Below are positions 27,501 to 39,143 of a stretch of DNA of 64,000 nt, in pieces. Source of the DNA: Whitmania pigra (taxonomy: Eukaryota > Annelida > Clitellata > Hirudinida > Haemopidae); the NCBI GenBank assembly GCA_021613335.1, contig JAJTWR010000266.1, positions 355,001-419,000 of the forward strand. Reading direction: 5' to 3'. Each line of letters starts with the position of its first letter. Position 1 is the first letter of the stretch. The notes below the pieces were generated by a model that made no database searches, was not told where the DNA came from, and worked only from the letters and a program-made list of their open reading frames with translations. The position numbers were made by a program, and so were the translations under genes.

Positions 27501-30500
27501 CTCGAAAGGAGACAGCGGAGCCGACTGCAGTTCGTCTGGCAGTACCGCTGGAGAAGGAAATAGCGGGAAAGAAGAAGATGAACTCGATTTGGAAAAAACC
27601 ATTTGTGCCGTGGACGGGGCTTTCTCTCAATACTTTACTGGCGAAGATGATGATGATAACGATGGAGAGGATAATGACAGAAGAGATAAGATAGCCACCT
27701 GCAGTGTAATCGGTGTTGAAGAAAAAAAGACAGATAACGAAGTAAATGAAATACTCGAAGGAACAAATTCAAATTATGATGTTCTCGAGAGCTTCCAAGA
27801 GGTTTTGACTGCTAGTTCGGTCGGCAGCGCGATCGATGCCACGGATTGGGAAGGTCTCTTGAATCGGGTGAGTTTGCCTCAGATGCCCCTAAGGTCCTCA
27901 AAGTCTTTGGAAAAGAACAAAATGAAGTCTGTCTCCATGAACAGCTTAAGGATGAGCATTAAAGACGTGAGTGGTATTCCGGATAGTGCCAATTTGGACG
28001 ACAAACCTTCCATTTCTGCGAATAAAAAGCCTGAGTCAATCGAGTTGCCTGCGAGGATCGTGAACAATGAAAATGACGACTTGGAAGGACTCAAAACATC
28101 TCCAACTTCTTTCAAAACATCTGATGAACCCAGTTTCAAAAGCACGAGCAATAAAATAGCAGGCACTATGACTTCACTCCCAGCAGTGGATTCCAATGAT
28201 TTATTTTTAAGTGAACTGAATTCAGAAATTGAGAGTCTTGAAAAACATGAAGTCAATGATGATGACATAGAAGGTAAAGTCAACTATTTTTTAAAGGAAG
28301 ATAAATTGCTGTCTGTCATTCCAAAAAATGTTCAAAGTTTACCTTTAGCAGGTAATAGCTTTGATCGTGAAAAAAGTGATTTTAAAGATGAAACAGTAAA
28401 GTCAGGTGAAACAAGTCAAGAGAAAGGAGAGATCCATCATGAATTTGACAGCTGTGATAGAAATGCTAATGTTTCTGAAGACAACTTAAGACAAACTACT
28501 GCCAATTATATTTCTTACATTTTCAAGTCCCATGAGTCAAAGATCGATGACACCTCATTAAAGATTAACCGAAAACAGATTGAATCTCCAAAAAATTTTA
28601 ACTGCCCTTTCCCTGTGCAGACTGATTCAAATCCCAGCGAATGTTCTAGTTTCCTAATAGTTTCTCATTCTGATGACTCGCCTAGGATCGGTTCAGGTAA
28701 TGGAAAGCATGTTCGCTTCGAGTTAAATAAAACGTCGGGTCTAGAGAATGAAACTGTCATTGGCAAGATCAAAGATGCGAAAACTTTGGACTATCATCAT
28801 CAACTTAATAAAAGATCATCGCTGAGCTTGGGTAACTTGAGCGACTCGAGCGAGAACATGTCACGCGACGGTAAACGTTCTCTGAATTTTAAAAGACGCT
28901 CCGAAGACAACATCACCACCAGAAGGAATTTCATGGACATGACTGACTTTGAATTAGGCAGGGATGGCAGGATGAGGATTAAGAAACACAAAAAAAGACC
29001 AAACCTCATGGACATTGAATTTGTCCACAAAGGATCTACTTTGACCGATAACAACAACAAGGAGGATGACATTTGTCAGTGTGGCGGATTTAAATCCGAG
29101 AATAACTGCGATACTTTCTCGAAGAATTCTGTCACCAGTAACGATTCAGGCATTTCCAGTTTTTCCAACGAGTCGTTGGTGAAGACTACGTCGCCGAATT
29201 TGGCGTTCGAAGAGGATTCTTATTCTGTCGACAATGTGGAATTGTTATCCAACGACATCTCGATTGGTTCACAAATGGTTGCACCACAAATTGGGCCTGG
29301 TATTGCAGCTCCAATGTCTGATCGAGACCACAAGGAAGTCGAATCTAAAGAGAATCTAGAGGAAAATAGTTCTCACAAACTCTGTAGTAATTTTACTGCA
29401 AATGATTTAATTCCACAGTCTCTGCTTGACTATTCTGTTCCATCAAATGAAAATTATGAAGACACTTTTAAGCCCGATGGTGATCAGAATCTTGAAAATT
29501 TGAAAATGAACCATTCTCAAGCAGCTGCTTGCTCACAAACCAATCAATTCAGTTATTCTAAATCACCTAGAAATTCATCAGATGTCGATGCAGCTCTTTC
29601 AGATAATGGAAGTTTTGGAAATGTTTCTGTCAGTTGCGATGGAACAGAATCAGGAGACGGCGAAGGATGCCACGACCTCAAATGTCATGATGATGAGCTT
29701 CAAGAAAAGGAATGCATCGACGACATATACGAGACCATTCAAATGTATCGGTCGGCAGTAGCCAAAGCAGAGGAATTGATATCTGGAAAGCTTAGCAACA
29801 GAAAGAATGGAGAGACTGAGATTGATCTTACTGAGAGAGATCATTTGTCAACACTATATCCTGATTACCAGACAACCATTAATGTGAAAGATGAGCAGTG
29901 CATTCATAACACTCTAGCAAAAGAAACTAATCAAAAGGTCAGGTTTATGAATAAGAATAACTCCGACGATAACAAGCAGGACAATAACAATGCGCGAGTG
30001 GCATCCAACAAAACCCGTTTGCCTCGTGTCGATCACAAAGGCGTATCTTGCGACTTGACCGAGGGACAGTTCGACGCGTGTCAAGGCTCAGAAGGTCGAC
30101 GGTTCTATTACGACAAAACCGAAGTCCTGGGATTCGATTGCTACCCTCCGATGGAGTCGTTTTATTTTAAGGACTCCGGTCCAAATCCTAAAGTTCTTAA
30201 TTTGGTCATGGGCAGTAAGACACAGCTATGCTACCCTACAGAAAGTAGTCAAGATAAGCAGTTCGAGTATTTTGGACTCCAGCCAATACAGGAACATCTT
30301 GAACCGACGTTTGCGGAGGAGGCAGACGAATCCTTGGACGACACTTTGGTTGCTTCGGTTCTAATAGAAGAGCCTCGAGATTCGAAACTCTCGGACTTGG
30401 TCAGATGTTCTTATAACATTGAAATAAAACCAAATGTTGCGATGAAAAAGGAAATTTTTAATGTTGGCGATGATGAAGAATTTTTAAGAATTGCCAAAGA

Positions 30501-33500
30501 TTTTCCTGAAGAAGCATCTTTAACCGAGAGAGCCGAAGAAAGTGAAAGTATGGATTCATTGGAGCAGAGAGCAAAGAAAACAACAAAAGTCTCGTTTTCA
30601 AATGATCAGCCAATGCCAACTATTGAAAGTTCAGCCACTAAATATCCTCCTTCTTATCTTCAACAAAGAGAATTTGATGATTTCAATGAAAGTTGGTCTG
30701 ATAACAATGCCGAGCAGCTCTCCTATGGGCCTCTTTCGGAATCTGCCAAACAAGCATGTTTTGAATCGTTCGAAACTCGAGATTTGAATTTTATAGAATC
30801 ACCTGAAAGCTTTGAGTCTGAGGCAAACAGTGAACTTGATGCTGAAATTTTAGTAATTCACACAACTGATAAAACCATTTATCCATCTTCAAATCATTCT
30901 TTTACTCAAATTCAGGGTCAAACTTCCCACAATTTATTGTCTTCAAAGCCAGGTTTTGTCGAGGAAAATACTGCTACCGCTCCATCCAGATCAAGTATCG
31001 AGCGCACGTCAGACAACTTCAGGGATTCGCCATTTGCATCTTCTGAATCGACTAGCAAGCCAGTTCCAGAACTAAACTTCATTATCCCGGGATCACCTGA
31101 AAGGCCAAAATACGTATCGGAATTAAAGATCTTCCTGGATGCGGCAAACAATCACATCACTCCTAGCAGAATAACGAATAATGACGACATTAAACTTGTC
31201 AATGGCGGCAGCAAAAGTGCAGAAACGCTCTCTGATTTTTTATCATTTCCAAAAGTCCACTTGAGACTGACGGATCAAAGGACGTGCCAATCGACTTCGA
31301 ACCTTATGACAATGTCACAGCTTTCTCAAAGTGACGAAGATTTATTGGGAGAGGACAGTAAACTATTTGAGGGTCTCATGCCAAATTATAAGGAACTTCC
31401 ATCTTCTCTTTCTGGAACTAGCAAGATCGAATGGGCGGAACGTTTGCATTCTAATGTTGCTCTGGGAGCATCGGACGACTTTTATGAGAGAATTGATCAC
31501 AATGAAACTGCTGAAGAGTTTTTGAACATAAAGTCGAGAGACCTGAGTTTTCCCGTATATGACAAAATGGTAGACATGTTTCAAGTAGTTAGTGACAGAG
31601 ATTCGTCTCACTTCCCAGTGGAACGCAAGCATTCCAGCTCTCTAGACGATCTTAGGTCTCCCGAACACAAAGCCAAGAGGCAGGGTACTTACGATTCTAT
31701 TGACAGCATCACTTTGGTGCTCGTTGACCCCGATGTCGATGAAGTGTGCGGAAGGGAGACCCGAGAGTTTCTGAACGGACACAGCAGCCTCAAAAATGTT
31801 TCTCAATATGGCGTCGGAATTCAATCGATAGTTGATGATAATCTTTTGTATGAAACTGACGATGATAAAAATGACGACGATGAAAATACTATTGAAGCAC
31901 CTCTTGTAGGAGAAGAACCTTCATCTGAAGATGAAGAAGAATTGGGAAGTCCAGAACTCGACCGAGAGATGGATGGATCTGGAGACTACACCGATGATGA
32001 CAGGGATGATGTCAAATGTTTCGTTTTGAATGAGTACGGCATCGGCAAAGAAGAAGAGACTGACATACTCAGCATTACTGATGATCGAGGTGCATCCTTT
32101 GATGAGAGGCTTCTGCGTTACAGAGACGATTGTTCGGTTGGTTCTTTGAAAGAGTTCTCACAAGTTCTGGAATCTTCTGCTTCGGTCAAAAATGACTCTC
32201 GAATGATGCTATTGCATCATGGTCATCCGAAGGATGACCAACTCGATGTACGTTTTACTCCACTCGTTCTGGAAAGAGAAGAGTCGCATGTTGAAGAACC
32301 TCGGAAACTTCGTGGGTGCTTTTCGACCGACGTCAAAAATGCAAAGACTTCGAGTCATGTTTCTGTCTTCATAAACGATCCTCAAAATACCCACGTCAGT
32401 GTCTACGACACCACCTTCAGAAATAGCCGCGAATGTCTGAGCATCGCTAATGTTCGCCAGTTCGTTGATTCTCCCCCGAGTTGCAACAGGACCATTGAAA
32501 CGCAGACCTACCCCGAAAGAAGAGTCATCGAAACCCAGACATCTCCCATTTCACAATGGAAAACGCTCGACTTATCAGACAATAATTCTCCACCTACCAA
32601 GCCCACTGAAGAAGTCTCCCGCCACATTCAAAATGTTTTTACTGACCTCGTTCCCGACGGCTCAAAGTCGCCGTGGCATGCCCGAGTACCTAGAGCGGAT
32701 TCCCTAAAGAGTTCCGAACTCAGAGATCAAAGTTTCTCGACGGAAACGAGGCAAGCAAGCGAAAGCGAATCATCCTATCTGATTTGCAAGAATAATGTTT
32801 CAACCTGGGTGACCGATTCCGAGTTCTCCGAGGGCATCCTTCAGTTAGCAACTTCAGGGAGGTCGTCCAAGACAGCAGTGGACGAAGACAGCCTCAATGA
32901 ATTCCCTTCATCTCAGTCTAAAAAGAAACTCAAAGAGAAAAGCGGATCACCCAAAACTGACAAGAAGCCGAATCTTCTCGACAACGACGTCATCTCACCG
33001 CCATCTTACACCGACCGTGTGAGAATGTCAAATTCTATGACGGAGGTAAGGACCTGCATTGAGGATGAATTCGATGCTACACATTTTACTGGAGACAAAA
33101 TAAACCACTTGAGCAAATCGCATCCCATGAAATTTTTCCAAACGTTCGAAAAGAGGCGGAACGATAAGGTGTTCAGAAACGAAATGCTAATTCCCCCCAA
33201 TTTGTCGTCCAAAGATTTCAAGTGGCACGTTAAAGATTTGTCGAAGTCCAGAAAACTTTGGTCTGACACGTCGAGGCACATCCTTGTCGGCTCTCCAGTT
33301 CACGATTCTGGCCTGGAGGATCGTTGCACCAACACGCCCCTTTGGTTGTCCGACAGAGGAAGCGCTTCGCCTGGCATGCCCCATGGAAATCGTTCCGTTC
33401 AAGACGCTTGGACGAACACGGAAGACGAGTTCGTCTCTCGTCGTAAAACGCATTCCTTGTCCAGGCTGAACGGCAGCATGCCCCATCGCAGGCACGACGA

Positions 33501-34533
33501 TTGGAAGCGCGAAATCAACAGACTCAAAAGAGAAAAACGGCGCATGATCGAAATGCTCGCCAAGCAAGTGGTGCCCTCGAAAGTTCAGATCGAACTGTCC
33601 GAGGCTCAACTCAACTACCACATTGGACAGACAGATCTCTACCTGAATCTCCTCGAGGAGAGTGCTTATCCAAGCGGCGAAGTGCCAAGAGCGAGCCGAA
33701 GCCATTCCGTGGACCACTTCTTTGAGGATGGAAGTATTTTGGAGATGTTTGAATATCCAACAATCAGATTCGATCAAGAATTCCTGTCCAGACATTGCAG
33801 AAGGTTGGAAGCTTCCAGGAGAAAAATCAAAGAAAGACTTTCCAACATAGAATGGATCAGAGCAGGCAGAACTTCAAAGCACGAGACGTCCGAGCCCACG
33901 AGGAACTTCATGGCGGACCAAAGATCGGATGAAAAAAACAGAACCTCCAGGAAAGATGAAGGATGCTTCGCTTCAACAATTTCCTCTCACCCTGGCAAAC
34001 ACCGTGACTTTGCAGCGGTTGCAAAATCGTTTCACTCGCATCGCGTGTCGAGTCTGAACTCTCCGCACTATCGGGATGCCGACGATGCCTCTCGTCGCTT
34101 AGGCAAGAGGCCGTTCGGTTCGGATCACTTAGATTCTCTCCATTTCGATCGAACGTCAGACGCTGAAGAATCCGAGTTCTATTCGCCTGAAGATGCCCCC
34201 GTCAGTGAGTTCAGAAAATTCAAGCAAGAATTCAAAGAAAAAACGGTGTTGTCCGGACGCAAATGTCGCCAAGAAGGATTCGAATGCTCGACTCCGATCA
34301 GGACTTCCAAAGTTACTTCTTCCAGTGACGAATCTTGCACCAGGATCCTGACTTCTTTAACACCTGGCAATCGCCAGGATGGAAGAACTGGATCACCCTA
34401 TCAGGACGATGACGACGACGACGATGATGATGAAGGAAATTCCTTTAGACTTGTTGCTGATTGCTACGAGGCAAGAGTGAGAGCACGTGATGAAATAAGA
34501 AAAAGTTTGGAATTTCTCCACCATGCCTCCTAA
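7442..34533 (+). CDS. giant kinesin-3 motor protein, KIF16B/STARD9 type
   Basis: Exons: 7442-7488, 7705-7777, 7926-8042, 10900-11016, 13170-13202, 13284-13363, 13588-13793, 15222-15291, 15851-15923, 16043-16110, 16376-16479, 16739-16859, 17032-17147, 17323-17420, 17564-17638, 18937-19014, 19120-19167, 19335-19472, 19549-19960, 20199-20287, ~23383-23517, 24414-24754, 24824-24859, 25763-26886, 27299-34533. Phases match throughout and the total is 11,034 nt (about 3,677 residues). The start reads [12 protein letters not shown]. The P-loop GQTGSGKT is near residues 104-111, switch I SSRSH near 259-263 and switch II DLAGSE near 291-296. [18 protein letters not shown] and the neck INKP-VNE/ALKAEI-type segment match KIF16B and STARD9 best. 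The loop before VPYRDS carries a Ser/Pro insertion, as I recall for STARD9. An FHA domain (about 509-721) has an acidic and Ser/Pro-rich insertion. No PX or START lipid domain is visible. It should be a plus-end microtubule motor; the cargo is unknown. Exon 21's start is the weakest call. Introns 2 and 9 use GC donors. Confidence 0.9.
8458..8790. repeat. (ATTC)n tetranucleotide repeat
   Basis: About 330 bases of ATTC units with scattered one-base losses (ATC, ATTT). Two frames stay open across it and encode Ser-Phe-Ile-His repeats, but it sits inside a kinesin intron and is not a gene. Confidence 0.95.
9403..9975. repeat. (GAT)n and (ATC)n microsatellites
   Basis: GAT/GGT units at 9403-9471 and 9549-9572, then ATC/GTC units at 9897-9975, all within kinesin intron 3. 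The poly-Asp open frames on either strand are artefacts. Confidence 0.85.
11017..13169. other. kinesin intron 4
   Basis: AT-rich, with a (TA)n run near 11467-11497, ATC/CCAT repeats near 11890-11920, GAT-rich stretches near 12040-12240 and a T-rich tract near 12550. No exon is needed here: the P-loop exon (ending MMGNE) joins in phase 0 to the 33-base exon [11 protein letters not shown] at 13170. Confidence 0.65.
16890..18035. repeat. ATT, TTG/CTG and ATGG microsatellites in kinesin introns
   Basis: (TTA)n at about 16890-16972 lies in intron 12. (TTG)n with a CTG core at about 17667-17762 and (ATGG)n at about 17961-18035 lie in intron 15. Further runs are ATT near 18550-18600, GAT near 19175-19285 (intron 17) and TCAC near 20575-20700 (intron 20). 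Confidence 0.85.
20288..23382. other. kinesin intron 20, long
   Basis: Three kilobases between the FHA-ending exon (after [11 protein letters not shown]) and the next supported exon. It contains (TCAC)n at 20575-20700 and a tRNA-like segment at about 23060-23165. A missed small exon is possible, because the acceptor I use for exon 21 (TTTAGAAAG at 23374-23382) is pyrimidine-poor. It is chosen because it is the AG I found that gives phase 0 in the open frame. Confidence 0.5.
23062..23165 (-). mobile_element. tRNA-like segment, possible SINE head
   Basis: On the minus strand, GTGTTCGAATCCC (23099-23111) is a good RNA polymerase III B box. TATAGTGATCAAC (about 23133-23146), some 30 bases upstream of it, resembles an A box. 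The cloverleaf is not convincingly complete, so this is more likely a SINE head or tRNA pseudogene than a working tRNA. It lies in kinesin intron 20 and does not resemble the SINE at 48.6 kb beyond the box motifs. Confidence 0.35.
27299..34533 (+). other. 7.2-kb terminal coding exon of the kinesin
   Basis: It follows a polypyrimidine tract and AG at 27297-27298 and enters in phase 1, giving about 2,410 residues to TAA 34531-34533. The composition is Ser-, Asp- and Glu-rich and mostly disordered, with an acidic run near 27650 and another near 34400. Recognisable islands are two TQT motifs encoded at 32491-32541 and a basic coiled-coil segment from 33508 ([18 protein letters not shown]). The latter runs into an amphipathic stretch ending [13 protein letters not shown] near 33660. 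I believe a segment of this type exists in vertebrate STARD9 upstream of its START domain, but that is from memory. The protein ends without a START domain. Confidence 0.85.
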
Positions 34534-37257
34534 TCATTCCAGAATTCATCAAAAGGAAACGCCTCTTACTTAATTTTGGAATATGTGCAGAAATACAAAT
34601 GTCTTGTGGTCTCTGTTTTATTGCTTTTGTAAAAATGTTGCACTTTTTGTTCAATGATTAAAAAATACTCTCGAAATATTATAAGTTTATCTTTGATTTT
34701 ATCTCCCATTTTATTGTTTAACCACTGAGAATAAGAACTATGGGACTAAAGTTTCATCGATTTTTCTATTATTTTCCTCGAAAGTTCCTGTCAAAGGTTC
34801 TAAAAAAATCAGAATCCATTGTTCATCACAATTCACTTTATACTGAAGCTTTTGATTTAGTGTTGTAAACTGCAGGACCAAGACAACCGATTCCTATGAT
34901 TACAATTACAGTGAATTCAATTCATGGACATCAGCCAATCACGGTCTTGCTCTCAAGTTCTTGAGTGCTTTGTTTTCCAGATGAACATTCATGGTTATGT
35001 AATATAATATTCATGAAGTTTATTCATGATGAATATTCACGAAGTGTGTTCGTGATCATCAATGGATCTACTACATTTGTTTCGTGTTTTAAATTTCTAG
35101 CTTAAATGTGTTTTTCTAAGGTTTATTGTTTTTTAGATTTTAAAGTGTTACTTACCTTTTACCAGTTAAGTCCTTAAATCAACCCTTTGCATGAAATGTG
35201 CACTTAAACCGGGATGATGCATGGGATTTTAATTGTTGATGTTCTTAAATGTTAATTAGCTTTTAATTAGTTTACTTTTGTTATTTTACTTATTAATTTA
35301 CTTAGCCAATTATCAATCAAGTTGGTGTCGTGACATTGATGTTGTTCTGAACAATTATTTTGAGTAGTTTGTTAGAAATTATCTGAATTTTACACAATGT
35401 GGGTAGAATTATGACCTTGATAATTCGTTCTACAGCCATTTTATAAATAACAGAGTGCCTTTAACCAAGCCGTAATGATGCATTAATATTCATAGGAATC
35501 ACTTCAATGAAACCATTTGATTTCTTTGTCAACTTTTTTGAACTGAAAGTTTTAGAATAAAACTCGAGAATTTGTTAAAGTCGACAGATTGTATTTATTC
35601 CATAATAATTTAATTTGATTTAATTTAATAGCGTTTTGTAGCCAAAAAAATAAAGTACTCTATTTCTAGAACGATTTTTATGTTTCTAAGCAAGAAATAA
35701 TTTTAATTCTGATTGTACCTTCAACAACCTTCACCTTTTTTCATCATTTGATGAAAATGTTGACAATGTCTGATATCGGCAAGCAATGTAAAATACAGAA
35801 GCATATGTTGAGAGTCAAATGAATGCACCAATTTGCAGAAGCTCTTCGAAAGTTCATGTCACAAAAGAATACGTTTGAAAGGAAGCTTGTCAAAACTTTC
35901 AGATGTCCTGAGTCAGACCACACCATCAGGAAACTGTTTAGAATGAAAACACATATTTTGGCGAAGAGCACGAATTCCCGATTGGAACGTTGTACTGGCC
36001 ATTGGTCATCGTCGTGCACGTCCAGGCACATGCTTCTTGAATATTCTGAAAGGTAAAAGTATTTATAGTGATTAATTTCAATTAATGTCATGAGGTTGCA
36101 TACAAAGCTCATTAATAAAAGGTTTTTAGGTGAATTTTACTTACCTGGAAGTCGTTAACTTGAATCGTTCAATTTACCAGAATGTAAATTTCATTTTAAA
36201 TTTCTTAAAATTACTGCGTCAACTTTTCATCCAATTTATAAACTTTTATAACGACGTAGCAAAAGCCTTTCAATGGAACAGCCTTGTATGCAACCGCTTG
36301 AACAGTAAAACCTCGAGAACCATGTATAAACCAGTGCATTGAACCATGTATAAACCAGTGCATTGAACCATGCATTTAATACTAATATTAAATGTCAAGT
36401 ATATTTCAAAATAGGATTATAAAAAGATATTTTGAAAAGCTTGTATACATCTTAAAACAGTGTCCCTTATCTCACTAGACACCGATTTCTGTCCACACCT
36501 GCGTGATTCATTCTGGAAAACCCAAGTTTCTTGTCAATGGTTATGCTGAAGGGAGTGAACGTTTTTGCCTTCCATTCTAAGTGCCAGTTATAACCAGGGT
36601 CACTGTAAGATGTCACTGGTTTATTGTTGATGTGTAACAAATTATTGTAATTATATCCATTAGGTCAAGTATGTTATTGCTATTAGGGATTATATTATAA
36701 ATAACAATTATAGATACCCGTTATCACAGGTTTAGTATCTATGTTGTTGTAGATAAAATTATAGATATCCATTTTAAAAAAATCCATGTTGTTACAGCTA
36801 CAGGTTAAATTATAACTATTAATCGTAGATAATTAATTACAAGGACCGCCGAGAGAGGTAGTAAGTACTTAGAGACCCCGCAATTTCCCTTACCAAACTA
36901 ACGTAAGGGATCATATCTTTAATTGGCGGCATTTATTTGACGTAAATAGACGATTAGGTCGGCATTTAAACAACATTCCCAATATGCCACACTGGTTAAC
37001 TAATTAATTATATATGACATATTTTTAAAACATTAAAATCAAACCGTCCTTTTACAATCTGGGTTGTCCACTTTATTTTTCTTTTTCTTTATTAAGACAA
37101 AACCATCAAGAAAATTATTTGACCATCCCTCTAAGCACGTTTCTAACACGTTAACTTGTTTACACATTAGCACATTATTAATTAGTAGTGTAATTAGCGT
37201 AACTCAATTAAACAAAATAATTGTAACAGTGTTTCATCAAGAAAATATTCATTGTTG
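34534..37257. other. intergenic between kinesin and the modular-gene cluster
   Basis: Mostly AT-rich. ATTAAA at 34657-34662 is a candidate polyadenylation signal for the kinesin. A more GC-rich island at about 35820-36055 has an open + frame (starting MHQFAEALRKFMSQ) ending at a possible GTAAAA donor, but I cannot connect it to other exons. A 24-base unit is tandemly doubled at 36317-36364. This is also the convergence zone between the + strand kinesin and the - strand cluster. Confidence 0.5.
36317..36364. repeat. 24-bp direct repeat, two copies
   Basis: Two identical head-to-tail copies of GAACCATGTATAAACCAGTG plus CATT at 36317-36340 and 36341-36364, with a partial third start after them. 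Intergenic, no known function. Confidence 0.85.
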
Positions 37258-38424
37258 TCAATTCAATGGAGAAGTTGAAGGCAATTCTTTCTGCTGAGCA
37301 TCTGAACTCGTGACGTATAATACAAAATACAGGAAAACAAAACCAGTATAGTAAACTACACAACATATTTTCCAGTGGCCATTCTGATCCAATAGATAGA
37401 CAGCAACAAGCAAACCATTGCCAATAATGAGTAGATAAACAGGTGAACCTACAAAGGTTACCAGGAGCACAAGGATTAAAATGATTTGAATGATTAACCA
37501 GGAATGGTTGCTGGAAAAATCTCTGCCAAGTGAAATTTCAGTTTTCCGTCTTTTGTTTTCAGGCATGCTATCAGAATAAAAATGAATTCTAGTGACATCC
37601 TTCAAATTTTTCTCTTTCAGAATATTTCTTTCAAATTCTTCCCTTTCCTGTTGTAATTTTTTCTCTGCATTATTCTTAAAGGTGATGAGTTCCGTTTCCC
37701 TCTTTAATTTCATTTCCTTATCTCTTTTCAATTTATACTCTTCGTATTCTTCAGGAAAATCTTGAAATTGCAAAAGTAACAGTATGTAACCATTGTATAG
37801 TAAGATGTAGTTTAAATACTTAAATGATAAAAATAATGTTAATAACCACAACGATATTACTATTCAAATAATAGCCTTAAATGATGTTTGCATTAATTAT
37901 TTCAATGGAATTTTAATTAAATTAATGTTTTACTCAAAATTCTCCATGGGATGGTCATTTAACAATATCTTCATTAATGTCCAAAAAACGTTTTAAAACG
38001 ACTAACTTGTCTGGACATATCTCATGATTTTGCTGATCTCCATCTCACTGAGACTGCCAATTTCCTGCAGTGCTTTCCAATCGAAATACTTCAAGTCATC
38101 TCTTGTGGACACTCCTCCTCTTTCCAAGGCTTTTGTTACTTCATCGATCCTCGAAGCTTTAGAGCCTTTCAAAATGTCGGCGACGGTATCTTTAGTGGAC
38201 ATCTCTGGAAATTAATCGTAAAATGAAATCCAAATTGCATTTACAAGTTCGTAATAGCAGAATAAAATCGAAGATGTTTACAAGTGGGTGACAAATGCTG
38301 TTCAGCTGTAAAATCCAGGAAAAATAGAAAAACCTAACCAATATATCTATATATATTATATTACACTATATGAGTTATGTTAAATGTCGGTTAAAGAGAT
38401 GAAGGAAGTCTTACCCCAGAACAT
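37258..38424 (-). CDS. SAM-like + coiled-coil + transmembrane protein (cluster gene 1)
   Basis: Exons in order of transcription: 38424-38415 (candidate start codon exon, MFW, donor GTAAGA), 38204-38007 (module A) and 37760-37258 (module B plus tail). All junctions are phase 1. The prediction is about 235 residues. Module A contains the family core DDLKYFDWKALQEIG and ends EMEISKIMRYVQT. Module B starts FPEEYEEYKLKRDKEMKLKR, a charged coiled coil of about 50 residues. The tail holds three hydrophobic stretches: SWLIIQIILILVLLVTFVG, then SPVYLLIIGNGLLVAVYLL, then CCVVYYTGFVFLYFVLYV. The protein is therefore probably membrane-anchored with its SAM-like and coiled-coil part on one side. It is the only cluster member where I see clear membrane segments. 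The ATG at 38202 could also be the start. Biological role unknown. Confidence 0.7.
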
Positions 38425-39143
38425 AATTCAGCTTTCTCAAACGATAGATGATTCAAGGTATTTCCAGTTCTTTTTATAGAAGCAGACTGCAAGAGATGTT
38501 ATTTTTGTCGCCTTGTAACGATTCAATTCGAAATCAAATATTGTGTCATAAAATTCAAATAAAATACTAATGTATGTGATATTGCAGAAAACAACTAAAA
38601 TGAATGAAGATCAAGACGAGCTCAAATTGTAGTAATAAATGCAAGTCATACAAGCACCTTGGTTGCATCATTGGAATTTCCAGATTTCGGAATTTGAAAA
38701 AAAAACGATTGTATTGAAAACTACATTTCAGATAAAAATATTGAAAATATTTTTTTTCGGTATAATTTATTTATTTTAAAATAAAAACAAAATATTATTT
38801 AATAAAATTATACGTCTCTTAAAAAAAGGTTGAGTCAGATTGCGATTGAAGGACATTTATTACCTGAATCATTTAAACCTTTAATCCTTTCATTCGAATA
38901 AGGAATGTCTAAAATTTATGCTTATTGAAACATATTACAGTATAAAATACTAAGTTAAAAGTTAGCATAATTATAATAAATTGCAATCATGGCTATTTGA
39001 CAACTATTTGACTACCGTAATTTATGACAAGAAATAACTGAAAGCTCTAATACTTTAGCAAGTAAGAGTAAATAGTGTTAATTTATAAAACGGACATCAT
39101 CAATAATATTTTCATAATTTGTGAAATGTGACTCCCAAAATGT

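Noticed and set aside
35744..36112. Open frames on both strands in a GC-richer island after the kinesin
   Set aside because: No homology, and neither strand connects to other exons by phase. Noted only as a possible lost exon or repeat.
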